Source: an uncultured Ruminococcus sp.
GTDB lineage: Bacteria > Bacillota > Clostridia > Oscillospirales > Ruminococcaceae
Length of the DNA: 64,000 nucleotides
Direction: 5' to 3'
Assembly (NCBI GenBank): GCA_945877315.1
Contig: CAMCRP010000010.1
Span: forward strand, 1-64,000
Shown: positions 46,334-55,299 of the stretch, piece after piece
Layout of the letters: the number at the start of each line of letters is the position of its first letter
How positions within the stretch are numbered: the first letter of the stretch is position 1
Program-made: the position numbers and the translations under genes
The notes under the pieces: model-generated
Databases searched by the model: none
Told to the model about the DNA's origin: nothing
Seen by the model: the letters and a program-made list of their open reading frames with translations, nothing else

Positions 46334-48280
46334 ATGATAATAGGCGTGGATTATTACCCTGAGCACTGGGATAAATCCCTTTGGAAAGCGGATGCCGATC
46401 TTATGCGGGAATCCGGCGTCAAAATAGTGCGCCTTGCAGAATTTGCGTGGTGCAGGCTTGAGCCGCAGGAGGGTAATTTCGATTTCGGCTGGCTTGATGA
46501 AATAATCGGGATTTTATCGGAACGTGATATAAAAATCGTTTTGTGTACTCCCACAAACTGCCCCCCGATGTGGTTTTACGAAAAATACCCCGATGCCGTT
46601 CAGACGGAAAAGGACGGCAGAAAAACCAACACAGGCATAAGAGGGCACAGGTGTATAAATAATGCAGACTTTCTGCGATATGCCGAGCGTATCATTGATA
46701 CTATGACAAAGCGGTATGCTGACAATAAGGCGATCATTGCATGGCAGATAGACAATGAGCTTGAAGCAAATTTCTGCTTTTGTGAAACCTGTATCGGGAA
46801 ATACCGCAGCTGGCTTAAAGCAAGATATACAACTGTTGAGGCAGTAAACAAAGCCTACGGAAATAATATGTGGAGCGGCGAGTATTCCTCGTGGGAGCAG
46901 ATAAAGCCTCCATTCGGCAGCTATCCCGATGCGTGGCTGAACCCATCGTATATGTTGGATTACAATCGCTATGCGTCTGACAGTGTGGTGGAGCATATCA
47001 ATTGGCAGCAGGAGCTTATCAGAAAAAACTGCCCCGATACCGCTATCACCACAAATGTGTGGTTTTGCAGGAATATGCCGAACTTCTATGATGAATTCAA
47101 GAAGCTTGATTTCATCTCCTATGACAACTATCCGACAACAAGGCTTCCCGACAATTCAGAGGAGTGCTACTCTCACGCATTCCATCTTGACCTTATGCGG
47201 GGAGTAAAGCGCAAAGGGTTCTGGGTAATGGAGCAGCTAAGCGGAGGCCTTGGATGCTGGGCACCGATGGGAAGAACTCCCTCGCCCGGTATGATAAAGG
47301 GATACTCGCTGCAAGCCTTTGCACACGGTGCGGATACTGTTGTTCATTTCAGATGGAGGACAGCTGTAAGCGGAGCAGAAATGCACTGGCATGGTCTGAT
47401 TGACCATTCAAATGTACCGGGCAGGCGTTTCAAGGAGTTTTCTGAGCTATGCAAAGAGGCGGCAGCACTTGAAGCTGTGCGGAATACTGAAATTCGGTCG
47501 GATATAGCTATACTTTACTCTCCCGATGATGAATATGCTTTCAAAATTCAGCCGCAGACAAATGGAATGTACTATATGGAACAGCATTTTCTGCTTCATT
47601 CCGCATTTGCAAAATATGGACTTAATATCGATGTAATAAGCCGCCTGGAGGATATTTCCCGCTATAAGATAGTCATTGCTCCCCAAATGTATCTTACAGA
47701 CGAAGCTGTTACAAAGCGGCTGTATGAATTCACCGAAAACGGCGGTACTGTTGTACTCACCAACCGCAGTGGGGTAAAGGACGAAAACAATAAATGTATT
47801 ATGGAGCAGCTGCCGACGGTATATCGCAAGCTTGTTGGCGCATACGTCGAGGAGTATGACCCTATCGGTTATGACACCTCCTCCATAAGGCTTACAGACG
47901 GAAGCATTTATAAATGCCGTCAGTGGTGTGATATACTCTGCCCCGAAACAGCAGAAACAATTGCCGTATATGACGAGGAATTCTACAAAGGCAAGGCGGC
48001 GATCACACGGAACAGCTGCGGCAGAGGAACCGCTTACTATATCGGTACAGTTTGCGAAAAAAAGCTGTACTGTAAGCTTGCAAAGGATATTTTGCTTGAG
48101 TCGGGAATTCCGTTTGTTGAAGGTCTGCCCGACAATGTGGAGTTTACTACTCGCACAGGTGATGGTATTATAGCAAGATTTATATTCAACAATACGTCTA
48201 AAAACCAACACTTTACTCTTGACAAGGAAGAGATAAGCCTTGCTCCGTTTGAGATGAAGATAGATATTATTGGAGGCTGA
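46334..48280 (+). CDS. GH42 beta-galactosidase
   Basis: Glycoside hydrolase family 42 enzyme, 648 residues, that releases beta-linked galactose from oligosaccharides. There is no signal peptide, so it is cytoplasmic. The start ATG at 46334 is favoured because AAGGAGG is eight bases upstream; ATG 46328 is too close. The acid/base Glu142 is in AWQIDNELEANF and the nucleophile Glu300 in FWVMEQLSGG. A Cys cluster (CFCETC) as in the zinc site of GH42 enzymes is present. It lies three bases before the broken lipoprotein gene and near GH31 and AraC genes, a hemicellulose-use locus. Confidence 0.93.
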   Translation: MIIGVDYYPEHWDKSLWKADADLMRESGVKIVRLAEFAWCRLEPQEGNFDFGWLDEIIGILSERDIKIVLCTPTNCPPMWFYEKYPDAVQTEKDGRKTNTGIRGHRCINNADFLRYAERIIDTMTKRYADNKAIIAWQIDNELEANFCFCETCIGKYRSWLKARYTTVEAVNKAYGNNMWSGEYSSWEQIKPPFGSYPDAWLNPSYMLDYNRYASDSVVEHINWQQELIRKNCPDTAITTNVWFCRNMPNFYDEFKKLDFISYDNYPTTRLPDNSEECYSHAFHLDLMRGVKRKGFWVMEQLSGGLGCWAPMGRTPSPGMIKGYSLQAFAHGADTVVHFRWRTAVSGAEMHWHGLIDHSNVPGRRFKEFSELCKEAAALEAVRNTEIRSDIAILYSPDDEYAFKIQPQTNGMYYMEQHFLLHSAFAKYGLNIDVISRLEDISRYKIVIAPQMYLTDEAVTKRLYEFTENGGTVVLTNRSGVKDENNKCIMEQLPTVYRKLVGAYVEEYDPIGYDTSSIRLTDGSIYKCRQWCDILCPETAETIAVYDEEFYKGKAAITRNSCGRGTAYYIGTVCEKKLYCKLAKDILLESGIPFVEGLPDNVEFTTRTGDGIIARFIFNNTSKNQHFTLDKEEISLAPFEMKIDIIGG

Positions 48281-48282
48281 CT

Positions 48283-49131
48283 ATGGAAATTCTGCAAAGG
48301 ATAATGTCGCTTGTAACAGCTTTTACTTTGCTGATGTCGGGCTGTGGAATTAATGATACATCAGAAACAGGCAGCAGTCAGACAACAGGCGGTGATACAG
48401 TGAGTGAATTGAATACAGGCAGAACTAAAGCAGACCCATCTGAAATTACCTGCGCAAGCAGCTACAGCTTTGATAAGCTGACTTACGGAGATATTGAGAA
48501 ATGGAGTATAGCTGCCTGATAGAGGCAGAAACAGCAAATTCAAATTCGGGAATAACCATTAAAACGGATAAGGCAGGCTATTCGGGCGAGGGCTATATTG
48601 ACATTACAGATAACACTGCTTTCAGCATAAGTGTGGAATCTCAAAGCGATTTACGGTAAAAGAACTCTTTCGGGACAGTGCACAAATTACGGAACAAATA
48701 CCGAAACAGATGCGATCTATTTGGGTTACGAAAAATACCCCGCTGTCCGCACATTTGATTTTATCTTCGATTCAATAAACAACTGCAAGGGAAATCCCGA
48801 AGCCGCAAAGGGTGAAAATCTTTATAAGCGAATGGGAATGGCTCTCAGAAACTGCGGACGTGACATAGTTTTTTTCTGCCTGCAATTGGGGAAAAGATGA
48901 TGTTCACAGTTGGATAAGAGAGTCAGGGGCAAATCTTTTCCGCTCCACAGGCAATATTCAGGATAACGGGAAGTCGGTAAAGCGCATTGCCATTTCTCAG
49001 ACAGGCAAAGAATGTTACGGGGGAGTTTACTGCCACAATGATATGGATATGCTTGTTGTCGGTATGCACGGAAACAGCGACAATACGTTCTTGCGAAAAG
49101 GATACTCGACAGACAGTCAGAACATATCATA
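48283..49131 (+). pseudogene. Broken lipoprotein glycosidase: CBM plus GH26- and GH27-like pieces
   Basis: Starts with a lipoprotein signal (FTLLMSGCG) and a Ser/Thr linker. It frameshifts near 48500 into a CBM6/35-like segment (LIEAETANSNSGITIKTDKA, then YSGEGYIDITD), and again near 48650 into a GH26 mannanase-like piece (RTLSGQCTNYGTNTETDAIY, YPAVRTFDFIFDSIN). After NPEAAKGENLYKRMGMALRN the sequence is GH27 alpha-galactosidase-like (DVHSWIRESGANLFRSTG and CHNDMDMLVVGMHG, the catalytic-acid region). It thus looks like two glycosidase genes fused by deletion and then broken by indels. The intact ancestors would have acted on galactomannan at the cell surface. Confidence 0.75.
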
Positions 49132-49139
49132 AAGTTTAC

Positions 49140-49195
49140 GATAAAAAAAAGTCAAAGGGCTTGTCACTCTATCAACGTTGACAAGTCCTTGATTG
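49140..49195 (-). terminator. Terminator after the AraC gene
   Basis: On the minus strand GGACTTGTCA pairs with TGACAAGCCC, followed by TTTGACTTTTTTTT. Confidence 0.75.
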
Positions 49196-49213
49196 CAGTG
49201 AGATCTTATGATT

Positions 49214-50125
49214 TTATTTTTTATAATCTCTCGGACTGCACCCGTAAGCTGCTTTGAACACCTTGGAAAAATAGCTGTGGTCGTCAAAGCCGCAAAGCCC
49301 GCAGATAGTGTTGATGGAGTCCGAAGTATTCTGTATCATATATGCTGCATTGCGCAGACGATAATTTTTCAGGTATTCAAAAGGAGATTGACCTGTTATA
49401 TTCTTAAAGCATCTGAGCACCTCACTTTTGCTGATGAATGCGGCTGATGCCATATCTTCAAGGGTTATCTTTTCGGCATAATGGTCATGGATAAACAGCA
49501 TTATATCACGCAGCCTTGTTTCCTGCACTATGCTTGCTGCCGAAGGTGCTGTTCTGTTATTTTCGGATAGCTGCAGCAGTATCCGAAAAAGCTCCGAAAG
49601 TTCATTTCGGACAATAAGCTCGTGATACGGGACTTTAATATTTTCCGCATTCCATATATTTGTGAGCAGCCCATAAATTTTTGAATAGCAGCTGTCCTTT
49701 ACGGTAAATATCAGTTCACGCAAACCGCTGTTACATGTTATGGGGACAAGATATTTCCGATGGTAAATGCTGTCCTCCTTTCCGCCGATCACCGAACCGT
49801 GTACAACCACAGAGCGAAATGCGCTTTTTGGGGGCGAGTCAGCTTTAAACATTGCGTGAAGCGTATTGCTGTTGATAAAATATATATCGCCTTTATTTAA
49901 TATGTATTTGTTTTTTCCGCATTCAATAAGCACACTGCCCTCAACCACAAAACCAAACTCAAGTTCTTCGTGCCAATGCCAGCTTACAAAATTATCCGTA
50001 ACATCGGCATGATAAACAGCTATGGGAAATTCGGCATTTCCGTGCAGTCCTGTTTCATCTGATTTAAAGGGAGGATTTAAGCTATGATCCACTTTATTCA
50101 GTACACTGTAATCAACAACAGACAT
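49214..50125 (-). CDS. AraC-family transcriptional regulator
   Basis: Regulator of 303 residues. The N-terminal half is a cupin ligand-binding domain (FVSWHWHEELEFGFVVEGSV, NKGDIYFINSNTLHAM). The C-terminal 100 residues have two AraC helix-turn-helix motifs (KITLEDMASAAFISKSEVLR; INTICGLCGFDDHSYFSKVF) and end GCSPRDYKK. It is divergent from the GH31 gene and downstream of the GH42 gene, so it probably responds to a sugar and activates these glycosidases. Confidence 0.92.
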   Translation of the reverse strand: MSVVDYSVLNKVDHSLNPPFKSDETGLHGNAEFPIAVYHADVTDNFVSWHWHEELEFGFVVEGSVLIECGKNKYILNKGDIYFINSNTLHAMFKADSPPKSAFRSVVVHGSVIGGKEDSIYHRKYLVPITCNSGLRELIFTVKDSCYSKIYGLLTNIWNAENIKVPYHELIVRNELSELFRILLQLSENNRTAPSAASIVQETRLRDIMLFIHDHYAEKITLEDMASAAFISKSEVLRCFKNITGQSPFEYLKNYRLRNAAYMIQNTSDSINTICGLCGFDDHSYFSKVFKAAYGCSPRDYKK

Positions 50126-50208
50126 TTTTATCCCTGCCTTGACGATATTTTCATAGTTTTAGATAATATTTTTATATCTATTATAATTATTTGATGTTAT
50201 AATTATAC

Positions 50209-50214
50209 TATAAT
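50209..50214 (+). promoter_or_regulatory. Possible -10 box of the GH31 gene
   Basis: TATAAT in a very AT-rich divergent region (50126-50257) without a good -35, which would suit an activator-dependent promoter. Two or more TTATAATTAT-type repeats lie just upstream and could be the AraC sites. Confidence 0.4.
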
Positions 50215-50257
50215 TTTATCGAACAGTCAACATATAAAATTTATAGGAGGTATGTTT

Positions 50258-52258
50258 ATGATAAGATTTATTGAAGAAAACGGCGCACTTACTGCACGGC
50301 TGAGAAATGAAACTATTCGAATTGAGGGCTGGGGAAATAATGCGCTTCGTGTAAGAACGACACTTCTGAAAAAGCTTCCCGAGGACGCACACGCTCTTAC
50401 CGAAAAGACCACGCACAATGCCGAGGTCATGATAGACAGCAACTCGGAAACAGCCGAAATAGTGAATGGAAGGATCAAAGCAACTATCAACGGCGTTGGT
50501 ATCATTTGCTTCTACAAGGACAATGAGCTTATTCTGCAGGAATATTACAGCTATTATCACGGCTCCATACGCAAAGAGCCTATTTGCTATAAGATAAAAT
50601 CCCGTGAATATAAGGGACTTTCATCAAATGACTTTAAAATAACGGTTCGATTTGAGTCCGATCCCGATGAAAAGCTGTTCGGCATGGGACAGTATCAGAT
50701 GCCTATACTTGACCTCAAGGGTACTGTCCTCCCCCTTGAGCAGAGAAACTCACAGGTCAGCGTTCCTTTTGTGGTATCAAGCAAGGGCTATGGTATGCTC
50801 TGGAACAATCCCTCAACAGGCGAGGCTGCTTTCGGCAAAAATATTACCAAGTGGATATCAGATGAAAGCGATATGGTGGACTATTGGATAACAGCAGATG
50901 ATACCCCTGCGAAAATAGTCAGCAACTACACCGAATGTGTCGGCAGAGCGCCTGTTATGAGCAAGGATTACCTCGGACTCTGGCAGTGCAAGCTCCGTTA
51001 CCGCACCCCCGATGAGGTGCTTGAAGTAGCACGGAGATACAAGGAGCTGGGCATCAAGCTTGATGTTATAGTTATCGACTTTTTCCATTGGCCTTATCAG
51101 GGCGATTGGAGATTTGATGAAAAATACTGGAGCAAGGACGCTGTCAGGGCAATGACAGACGAGCTTCATTCTATGGGAACTAAGGTCATGGTTTCCGTTT
51201 GGCCATCGGTAGATAAAAGAAGCGAAAACTATTACGAAATGGAGCAAAAGGCACTTATAAGCACAACAGATATAGGCTCTATCCAAACCTATGATTATGA
51301 GGGCGACTGCGGCACCGTTGATTTCTTCAATCCCGAAGCACAGGAGTTTGTATGGAGCAAATGCAAAAAGAATTATCGTGATTTGGGCATTGATCTTTTC
51401 TGGCTCGACAACTCCGAACCTGACAGCACCACCTACGATTTTGAAAATTACCGCTACTATACGGGACGAGGCTCGAAGGTAGGCTGCGAATATCCCAAAA
51501 AGTATGTTGAAGCATTCTATAAGGGACAGGAAGCTGAAAATGATCACGATGCCGTTAATCTTTGCCGTTCTGCTTGGGTGGGAAGTCAGAAATACAGAGC
51601 TTTGGTATGGACAGGAGATATTCAGTCCAACTTCGAATCCTTCAGGGATCAGGTGGTTGCAGGACAGAACATGGGTCTTGCAGGTATTCCCTGGTGGACA
51701 ACTGACATCGGCGGATTTATGACAGACAACTGGGACGATCCCGATTTTAAGGAGCTGCTTATACGCTGGTATCAGTACGGAGTATTCTGCCCGATTTTGC
51801 GTATGCACGGAAATCGCGGACCCGATTGGGATATTCCGAAGCTTGATGACCGTAATTTCGGCGGGGGATATCTTTACACAGGTCACCCCAATGAGCTGTG
51901 GAGCTATGGCGAAGAAGCCTTTGAGATAATGAAAAAATGGCTGGATATACGAATTTCAATGAAGGACTATATTGCAGGACTTATGGAGGAAACCGCAAAA
52001 ACGGGTGCTCCGCTTATTCGTACAATGTTCTTTGAATTTCCCGATGATGAAAAGTGCTGGGAGCTTCCCGAGCAGTATATGTTCGGAAGTGATTATCTTG
52101 TTGCTCCCGTTCTGGAGCTTGGTGCAAGAGAGCGCAGTGTATATCTGCCAAAGGGCAAGTGGGAAAGCATCTCCGATAATAAGATATACGACGGCGGTCA
52201 GACAGTTACCGTTCCCGCTCCTCTTGATGTTATGCCTGTATTTAAAAGACTTGGTTAA
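50258..52258 (+). CDS. GH31 alpha-xylosidase/alpha-glucosidase
   Basis: Glycoside hydrolase family 31 enzyme, 666 residues, cytoplasmic (no signal). ATG 50258 is used because AGGAGG is seven bases upstream; ATG 50252 is too close. The nucleophile Asp384 is in DLFWLDNSEPD and the acid/base Asp454 in ALVWTGDIQSNF. The N-terminal beta domain and DVIVIDFFHWPYQGDW fit the alpha-xylosidase (YicI-like) branch, so removal of alpha-xylose from xyloglucan oligosaccharides is likely; alpha-glucosidase activity is the alternative. It is paired with a GH42 beta-galactosidase, the other exo-enzyme needed for galactosylated xyloglucan. Confidence 0.9.
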   Translation: MIRFIEENGALTARLRNETIRIEGWGNNALRVRTTLLKKLPEDAHALTEKTTHNAEVMIDSNSETAEIVNGRIKATINGVGIICFYKDNELILQEYYSYYHGSIRKEPICYKIKSREYKGLSSNDFKITVRFESDPDEKLFGMGQYQMPILDLKGTVLPLEQRNSQVSVPFVVSSKGYGMLWNNPSTGEAAFGKNITKWISDESDMVDYWITADDTPAKIVSNYTECVGRAPVMSKDYLGLWQCKLRYRTPDEVLEVARRYKELGIKLDVIVIDFFHWPYQGDWRFDEKYWSKDAVRAMTDELHSMGTKVMVSVWPSVDKRSENYYEMEQKALISTTDIGSIQTYDYEGDCGTVDFFNPEAQEFVWSKCKKNYRDLGIDLFWLDNSEPDSTTYDFENYRYYTGRGSKVGCEYPKKYVEAFYKGQEAENDHDAVNLCRSAWVGSQKYRALVWTGDIQSNFESFRDQVVAGQNMGLAGIPWWTTDIGGFMTDNWDDPDFKELLIRWYQYGVFCPILRMHGNRGPDWDIPKLDDRNFGGGYLYTGHPNELWSYGEEAFEIMKKWLDIRISMKDYIAGLMEETAKTGAPLIRTMFFEFPDDEKCWELPEQYMFGSDYLVAPVLELGARERSVYLPKGKWESISDNKIYDGGQTVTVPAPLDVMPVFKRLG

Positions 52259-52318
52259 TTCTCTGCCGACCGATTAAATATTGATTTGTTCCGATACTAA
52301 AATTTCACTTGGTTAAAA

Positions 52319-52362
52319 AGGTCAACCCCTTCCGCTGATTTCCTCGGCGGAGGGGGTTATTA
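52319..52362 (+). terminator. Terminator after the GH31 gene
   Basis: AACCCCTTCCGC pairs with GCGGAGGGGGTT across TGATTTCCTCG, followed by ATTATAATTT; the T-tract is weak. Confidence 0.65.
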
Positions 52363-52444
52363 TAATTTGATAAAAGTCAATATTGTGCAGATGCCATATT
52401 ATACAACAAACCGGTAATTGCAGCTAATGGTTCATCGAGATAAA

Positions 52445-52517
52445 AAATCTGCACAAAAACCATATACGCAAGCTTTTGCACGGATTTTTTGTCAACTTTA
52501 TGATAGGAAATTAGTAT
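52445..52517 (-). mobile_element. MITE, family 2, partial copy
   Basis: The minus strand starts ATACTAATTTCC and continues as in the complete copy at 58776-58891, through the long hairpin (AAAAATCCGTGCAAAAG and its complement). The second terminus is not found. Confidence 0.65.
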
Positions 52518-52764
52518 AAGCAATGCAGTATCGGTGGTTATTGATATAATAATGTGATTATGTGCGTATTTGTTCAATATATTACGGCTTGTTCGATTGT
52601 GTTTATCGATGTTCCTTTTGATTTGTTCAACATCTGTCGAACTTTGAACATTAGGGAATAACAATTTAAGTAACGCAGTACTCAACCGTTTTATTGCTGT
52701 CATGTGTCTTGTATATGCCTTTGGCGGAGTTTTCAGCAGTTCATCTGCAACGGAGGCATAACTT
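52518..52764 (-). pseudogene. Gene fragment between two MITEs
   Basis: A protein-like minus-strand stretch (ADELLKTPPKAYTRHMTAIK, RLSTALLKLLFPNVQSS, then NKYAHNHIIISITTDTALLI) lies between a family 1 and a family 2 MITE and is cut at both ends. The RHMTAIKRLSTALLKLLFPN part faintly recalls the C-terminal region of BrxL-type Lon-like ATPases, but I cannot confirm this. It is probably non-functional. Confidence 0.35.
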
Positions 52765-52767
52765 ATA

Positions 52768-52883
52768 CTAAACACCATTTAAATCACAGAGAAGAAATCG
52801 GCGTAAAAAGCGAAACCGTTGAAAAGAGTTTTGCGTTTATGGGTTTTTACGCCGAGAGATTTCCGTGATTAATGGGTGTTTAG
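52768..52883 (+). mobile_element. MITE, family 1 (116 bp)
   Basis: Ends ATACTAAACACC and GGTGTTTAGTAT are inverted repeats; the interior is nearly identical to 37421-37536. It interrupts the reading frame of the transglycosylase fragment. Confidence 0.8.
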
Positions 52884-52886
52884 TAT

Positions 52887-53127
52887 TATGCCCGAAAAAA
52901 TTTCTGCCCTCCGCAGCAATGACCGCATTTTCATAAAACTTAGGCAGCTCGGAGTATTCTGCGAAACGGCAGCGGCTTTTTATGTCCGCCGCCATTTCCG
53001 AAACGATTTTTTTCTCAAGGGCAGTGCTGTACATTTCATATCCCGTAACCGAAAATATTCCGAGAAGCAGTATGAATACAGTAACACGTACTGCTATTTT
53101 TATTCCGCTGCATTTTTTCTTTTCCAT
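52887..53127 (-). pseudogene. N-terminal fragment of a peptidoglycan transglycosylase
   Basis: Starts MEKKKCSGIKIAVRVTVFIL, a cytoplasmic tip and single membrane anchor, then LPKFYENAVIAAEGRNFFGH. This matches the start of the GT51 transglycosylase domain of class A penicillin-binding proteins, where the catalytic Glu lies in an AxEDRRF motif; here the motif reads AAEGRNF, so Asp is changed to Gly. The frame runs straight into the MITE at 52883 and ends; the catalytic domain is missing. It may be a relic of a gene once linked to the Bce module. Confidence 0.7.
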
Positions 53128-53264
53128 ATCTTCCTTCGCTTAAAAACTTCGATCAAATTATCCAAAACATTGAATATGGATCGGAGTGCCGAAATTATTA
53201 TTGCCGCAGGTATCATCAGCACCGCTAAAAACCCAAGCCCCATAAAGCCCAAAATTTTTTCCAT
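53100..53264 (-). CDS. Small membrane protein (54 aa)
   Basis: Reads MEKILGFMGLGFLAVLMIPA, continues with a second hydrophobic stretch and ends in a basic tail (EVFKRRKIWKRKNAAE). One hydrophobic helix is expected. It starts 4 bases after the permease stop and overlaps the next fragment in another frame, consistent with an operon. The ribosome-binding site is weak (AATAAGG). It could assist the transporter; function unknown. Confidence 0.45.
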   Translation of the reverse strand: MEKILGFMGLGFLAVLMIPAAIIISALRSIFNVLDNLIEVFKRRKIWKRKNAAE

Positions 53265-53268
53265 AGCC

Positions 53269-55299
53269 TTATTCCCTGCCGCTGACTATCTTGTAATAGC
53301 TGCCCGAGGTTATGAGATAAACCGCTGTGTAGAGGATACCGAACAGCATAAAACAGCATAGTGTGACCACCGCAAAAAGCCCCGTATCCGTCAAACCAAA
53401 CAGCATAAGCAGCCTTGAAACTATCCCGAAGGCAAACGCCATATGAACGCCTGCTGCGGCAAGAGGGGCAAAGAATACTGTCAGCACCTGAGAATTTATG
53501 CTCTGCTTTATTTCCTTTTTTGTCATTCCGACTTTTTGCAGTATACCGAATTTTGACTTGTCCTCAAAGCCCTCGGAGATCTGTTTGTAGTACATTATCA
53601 AAACGGCTGCGGCAATAAAAACCGTTCCAAACAGTATGCCCAGGAAGAACAGTCCGCCGTACAATGCAAAAAATTCCGCCCTGTCATTTGCTGCACAGTC
53701 GAAGGATACACCCTTCCAATTTTCACCCTGTTCGTCTTTGAGAACCATGATCTTTTCAAGTATTTCAGAGCCTATGTCAGTCTGCTTATCCTCGTCGCAG
53801 CTAAGGTCAAAGCCGTAATAATCGTGCATACGGGAATGATATTCTCCCGGTATTCCGAGCTGCTGTTCACACAGTTCATCTATAACCGAATCGTCCTTTA
53901 CAAAGACATACATGGACGGAACTGCGTTGACCATAGCCGAGCCTGTGCCCGTAAAGTCCTCTGCCTTAGATTTGACAGAAAAGGTCTTATAGCCGTCAAA
54001 AGCGATGGTGTCATAGCTGAAACCGCCGTTTATTGTGCAGATGATAACCTCGTTCTCAGACAATATCTCTGCTTTGTTCATAACCCTGTTGTAATCGGAG
54101 ATAGACACGAAAAATAACTGACGAATATCGTAATTTATCGTGTTTGATATTTCCTTGATCCTTTCGGCATTGCAGATGACTTTGTTTCCCTCAAATGCTG
54201 CGGTGATGTTATAATAGCTGTAATGAAGAATATTTTCGGGCGTTTCACCGTACTTTTCAAGAACATCATCAGCCGCCTTATGGGTAAGAGAAGTCATTGC
54301 TTCTTCCGCCGAATAGGTGTCAAGGATAAAATTTCTCGGATACCTGTTTCTCAGCATATCCTCCTCCCCGATGAAAAGGCATATTGTTGAAGACAGCGTT
54401 ACAAGCACCATTGTGGACAAAATGCAGATAGAAGCAAGGCCTGCACCGTTTCGCTTCATTCTGTAAACCATTTGAGAAACGGAAATGAAATGGTTTGTCT
54501 GATAGTAATAATTCTTGTTTTTCTGCAATACCCTGCAAACTGCCACCGAACCTGCAATAAACAGCAGATAGGTTGCGGCAATTACCATAAGCACCGCCAC
54601 GAAAAATGAAAAGATAGCACTCAGCGGTTCTTTGATATATACAGCCATAAAATATGCCGCTGCGAGAATAAGCGCACCCATGACCGCTAAAACATAATTT
54701 GCCTTCGGCGGCTTTTCACCCGAATTTTCGCTTTTCATAAGCTCGATGGGATTTGCAAGATGTATCTGTCTGAGAGAATTAATCAGTATCAGCAGGAAAA
54801 TGACCGCATAATAAACAAGTGCGTGAATGATCGATCTCGGCTCTGCATTAAAGGTATATGAAGCTGCTCCCCCAAGCATTTTTGTAAGTGCAAGCTCCGC
54901 AAGCTTTGAAAAAAGTATTCCGCAGGAAATTCCCACAACGACAGAAATAACAAATATCATCAGAGTTTCCCACAAAAGTATTCTTGAAATATTCCGCTTA
55001 TCCATTCCGAGAATGTTGTAAAGTCCGAACTCGGTCTTTCTGCGGCGGATAATAAATGAGTTGGTATAAAAGAGAAAAACTGCGGAAAATACGATCATCA
55101 CGCCGCAGCCCAAAAAGAGCAGCTGCTGCATAATATCCCCGCCCTTCATCTCCCTTACAAATTGGCTGACGGTGAGAAATGAAGTGATGTAGTACATCAT
55201 TATCATTCCCGCACAGGTCAGGATATAGGGCAGATAGATGCGGCGGTTCTTATTAATGCCGTTGACTGCAAGTCTGGGAAATAACAGCATTCTGTTCAT
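53269..55299 (-). CDS. BceB-type ABC transporter permease
   Basis: FtsX-like permease of 676 residues with about ten membrane helices and a large extracellular domain (about 300-530) between helices 7 and 8, the BceB/VraG layout. It starts MNRMLLFPRLAVNGINKNRR and contains the FtsX-like segment KTEFGLYNILGMDKRNISRI. With the ATPase just upstream (stop and start overlap by one base) it would remove or shield cell-wall-active peptides and signal to the kinase. Exact peptide specificity is unknown. Confidence 0.92.
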   Translation of the reverse strand: MNRMLLFPRLAVNGINKNRRIYLPYILTCAGMIMMYYITSFLTVSQFVREMKGGDIMQQLLFLGCGVMIVFSAVFLFYTNSFIIRRRKTEFGLYNILGMDKRNISRILLWETLMIFVISVVVGISCGILFSKLAELALTKMLGGAASYTFNAEPRSIIHALVYYAVIFLLILINSLRQIHLANPIELMKSENSGEKPPKANYVLAVMGALILAAAYFMAVYIKEPLSAIFSFFVAVLMVIAATYLLFIAGSVAVCRVLQKNKNYYYQTNHFISVSQMVYRMKRNGAGLASICILSTMVLVTLSSTICLFIGEEDMLRNRYPRNFILDTYSAEEAMTSLTHKAADDVLEKYGETPENILHYSYYNITAAFEGNKVICNAERIKEISNTINYDIRQLFFVSISDYNRVMNKAEILSENEVIICTINGGFSYDTIAFDGYKTFSVKSKAEDFTGTGSAMVNAVPSMYVFVKDDSVIDELCEQQLGIPGEYHSRMHDYYGFDLSCDEDKQTDIGSEILEKIMVLKDEQGENWKGVSFDCAANDRAEFFALYGGLFFLGILFGTVFIAAAVLIMYYKQISEGFEDKSKFGILQKVGMTKKEIKQSINSQVLTVFFAPLAAAGVHMAFAFGIVSRLLMLFGLTDTGLFAVVTLCCFMLFGILYTAVYLITSGSYYKIVSGRE

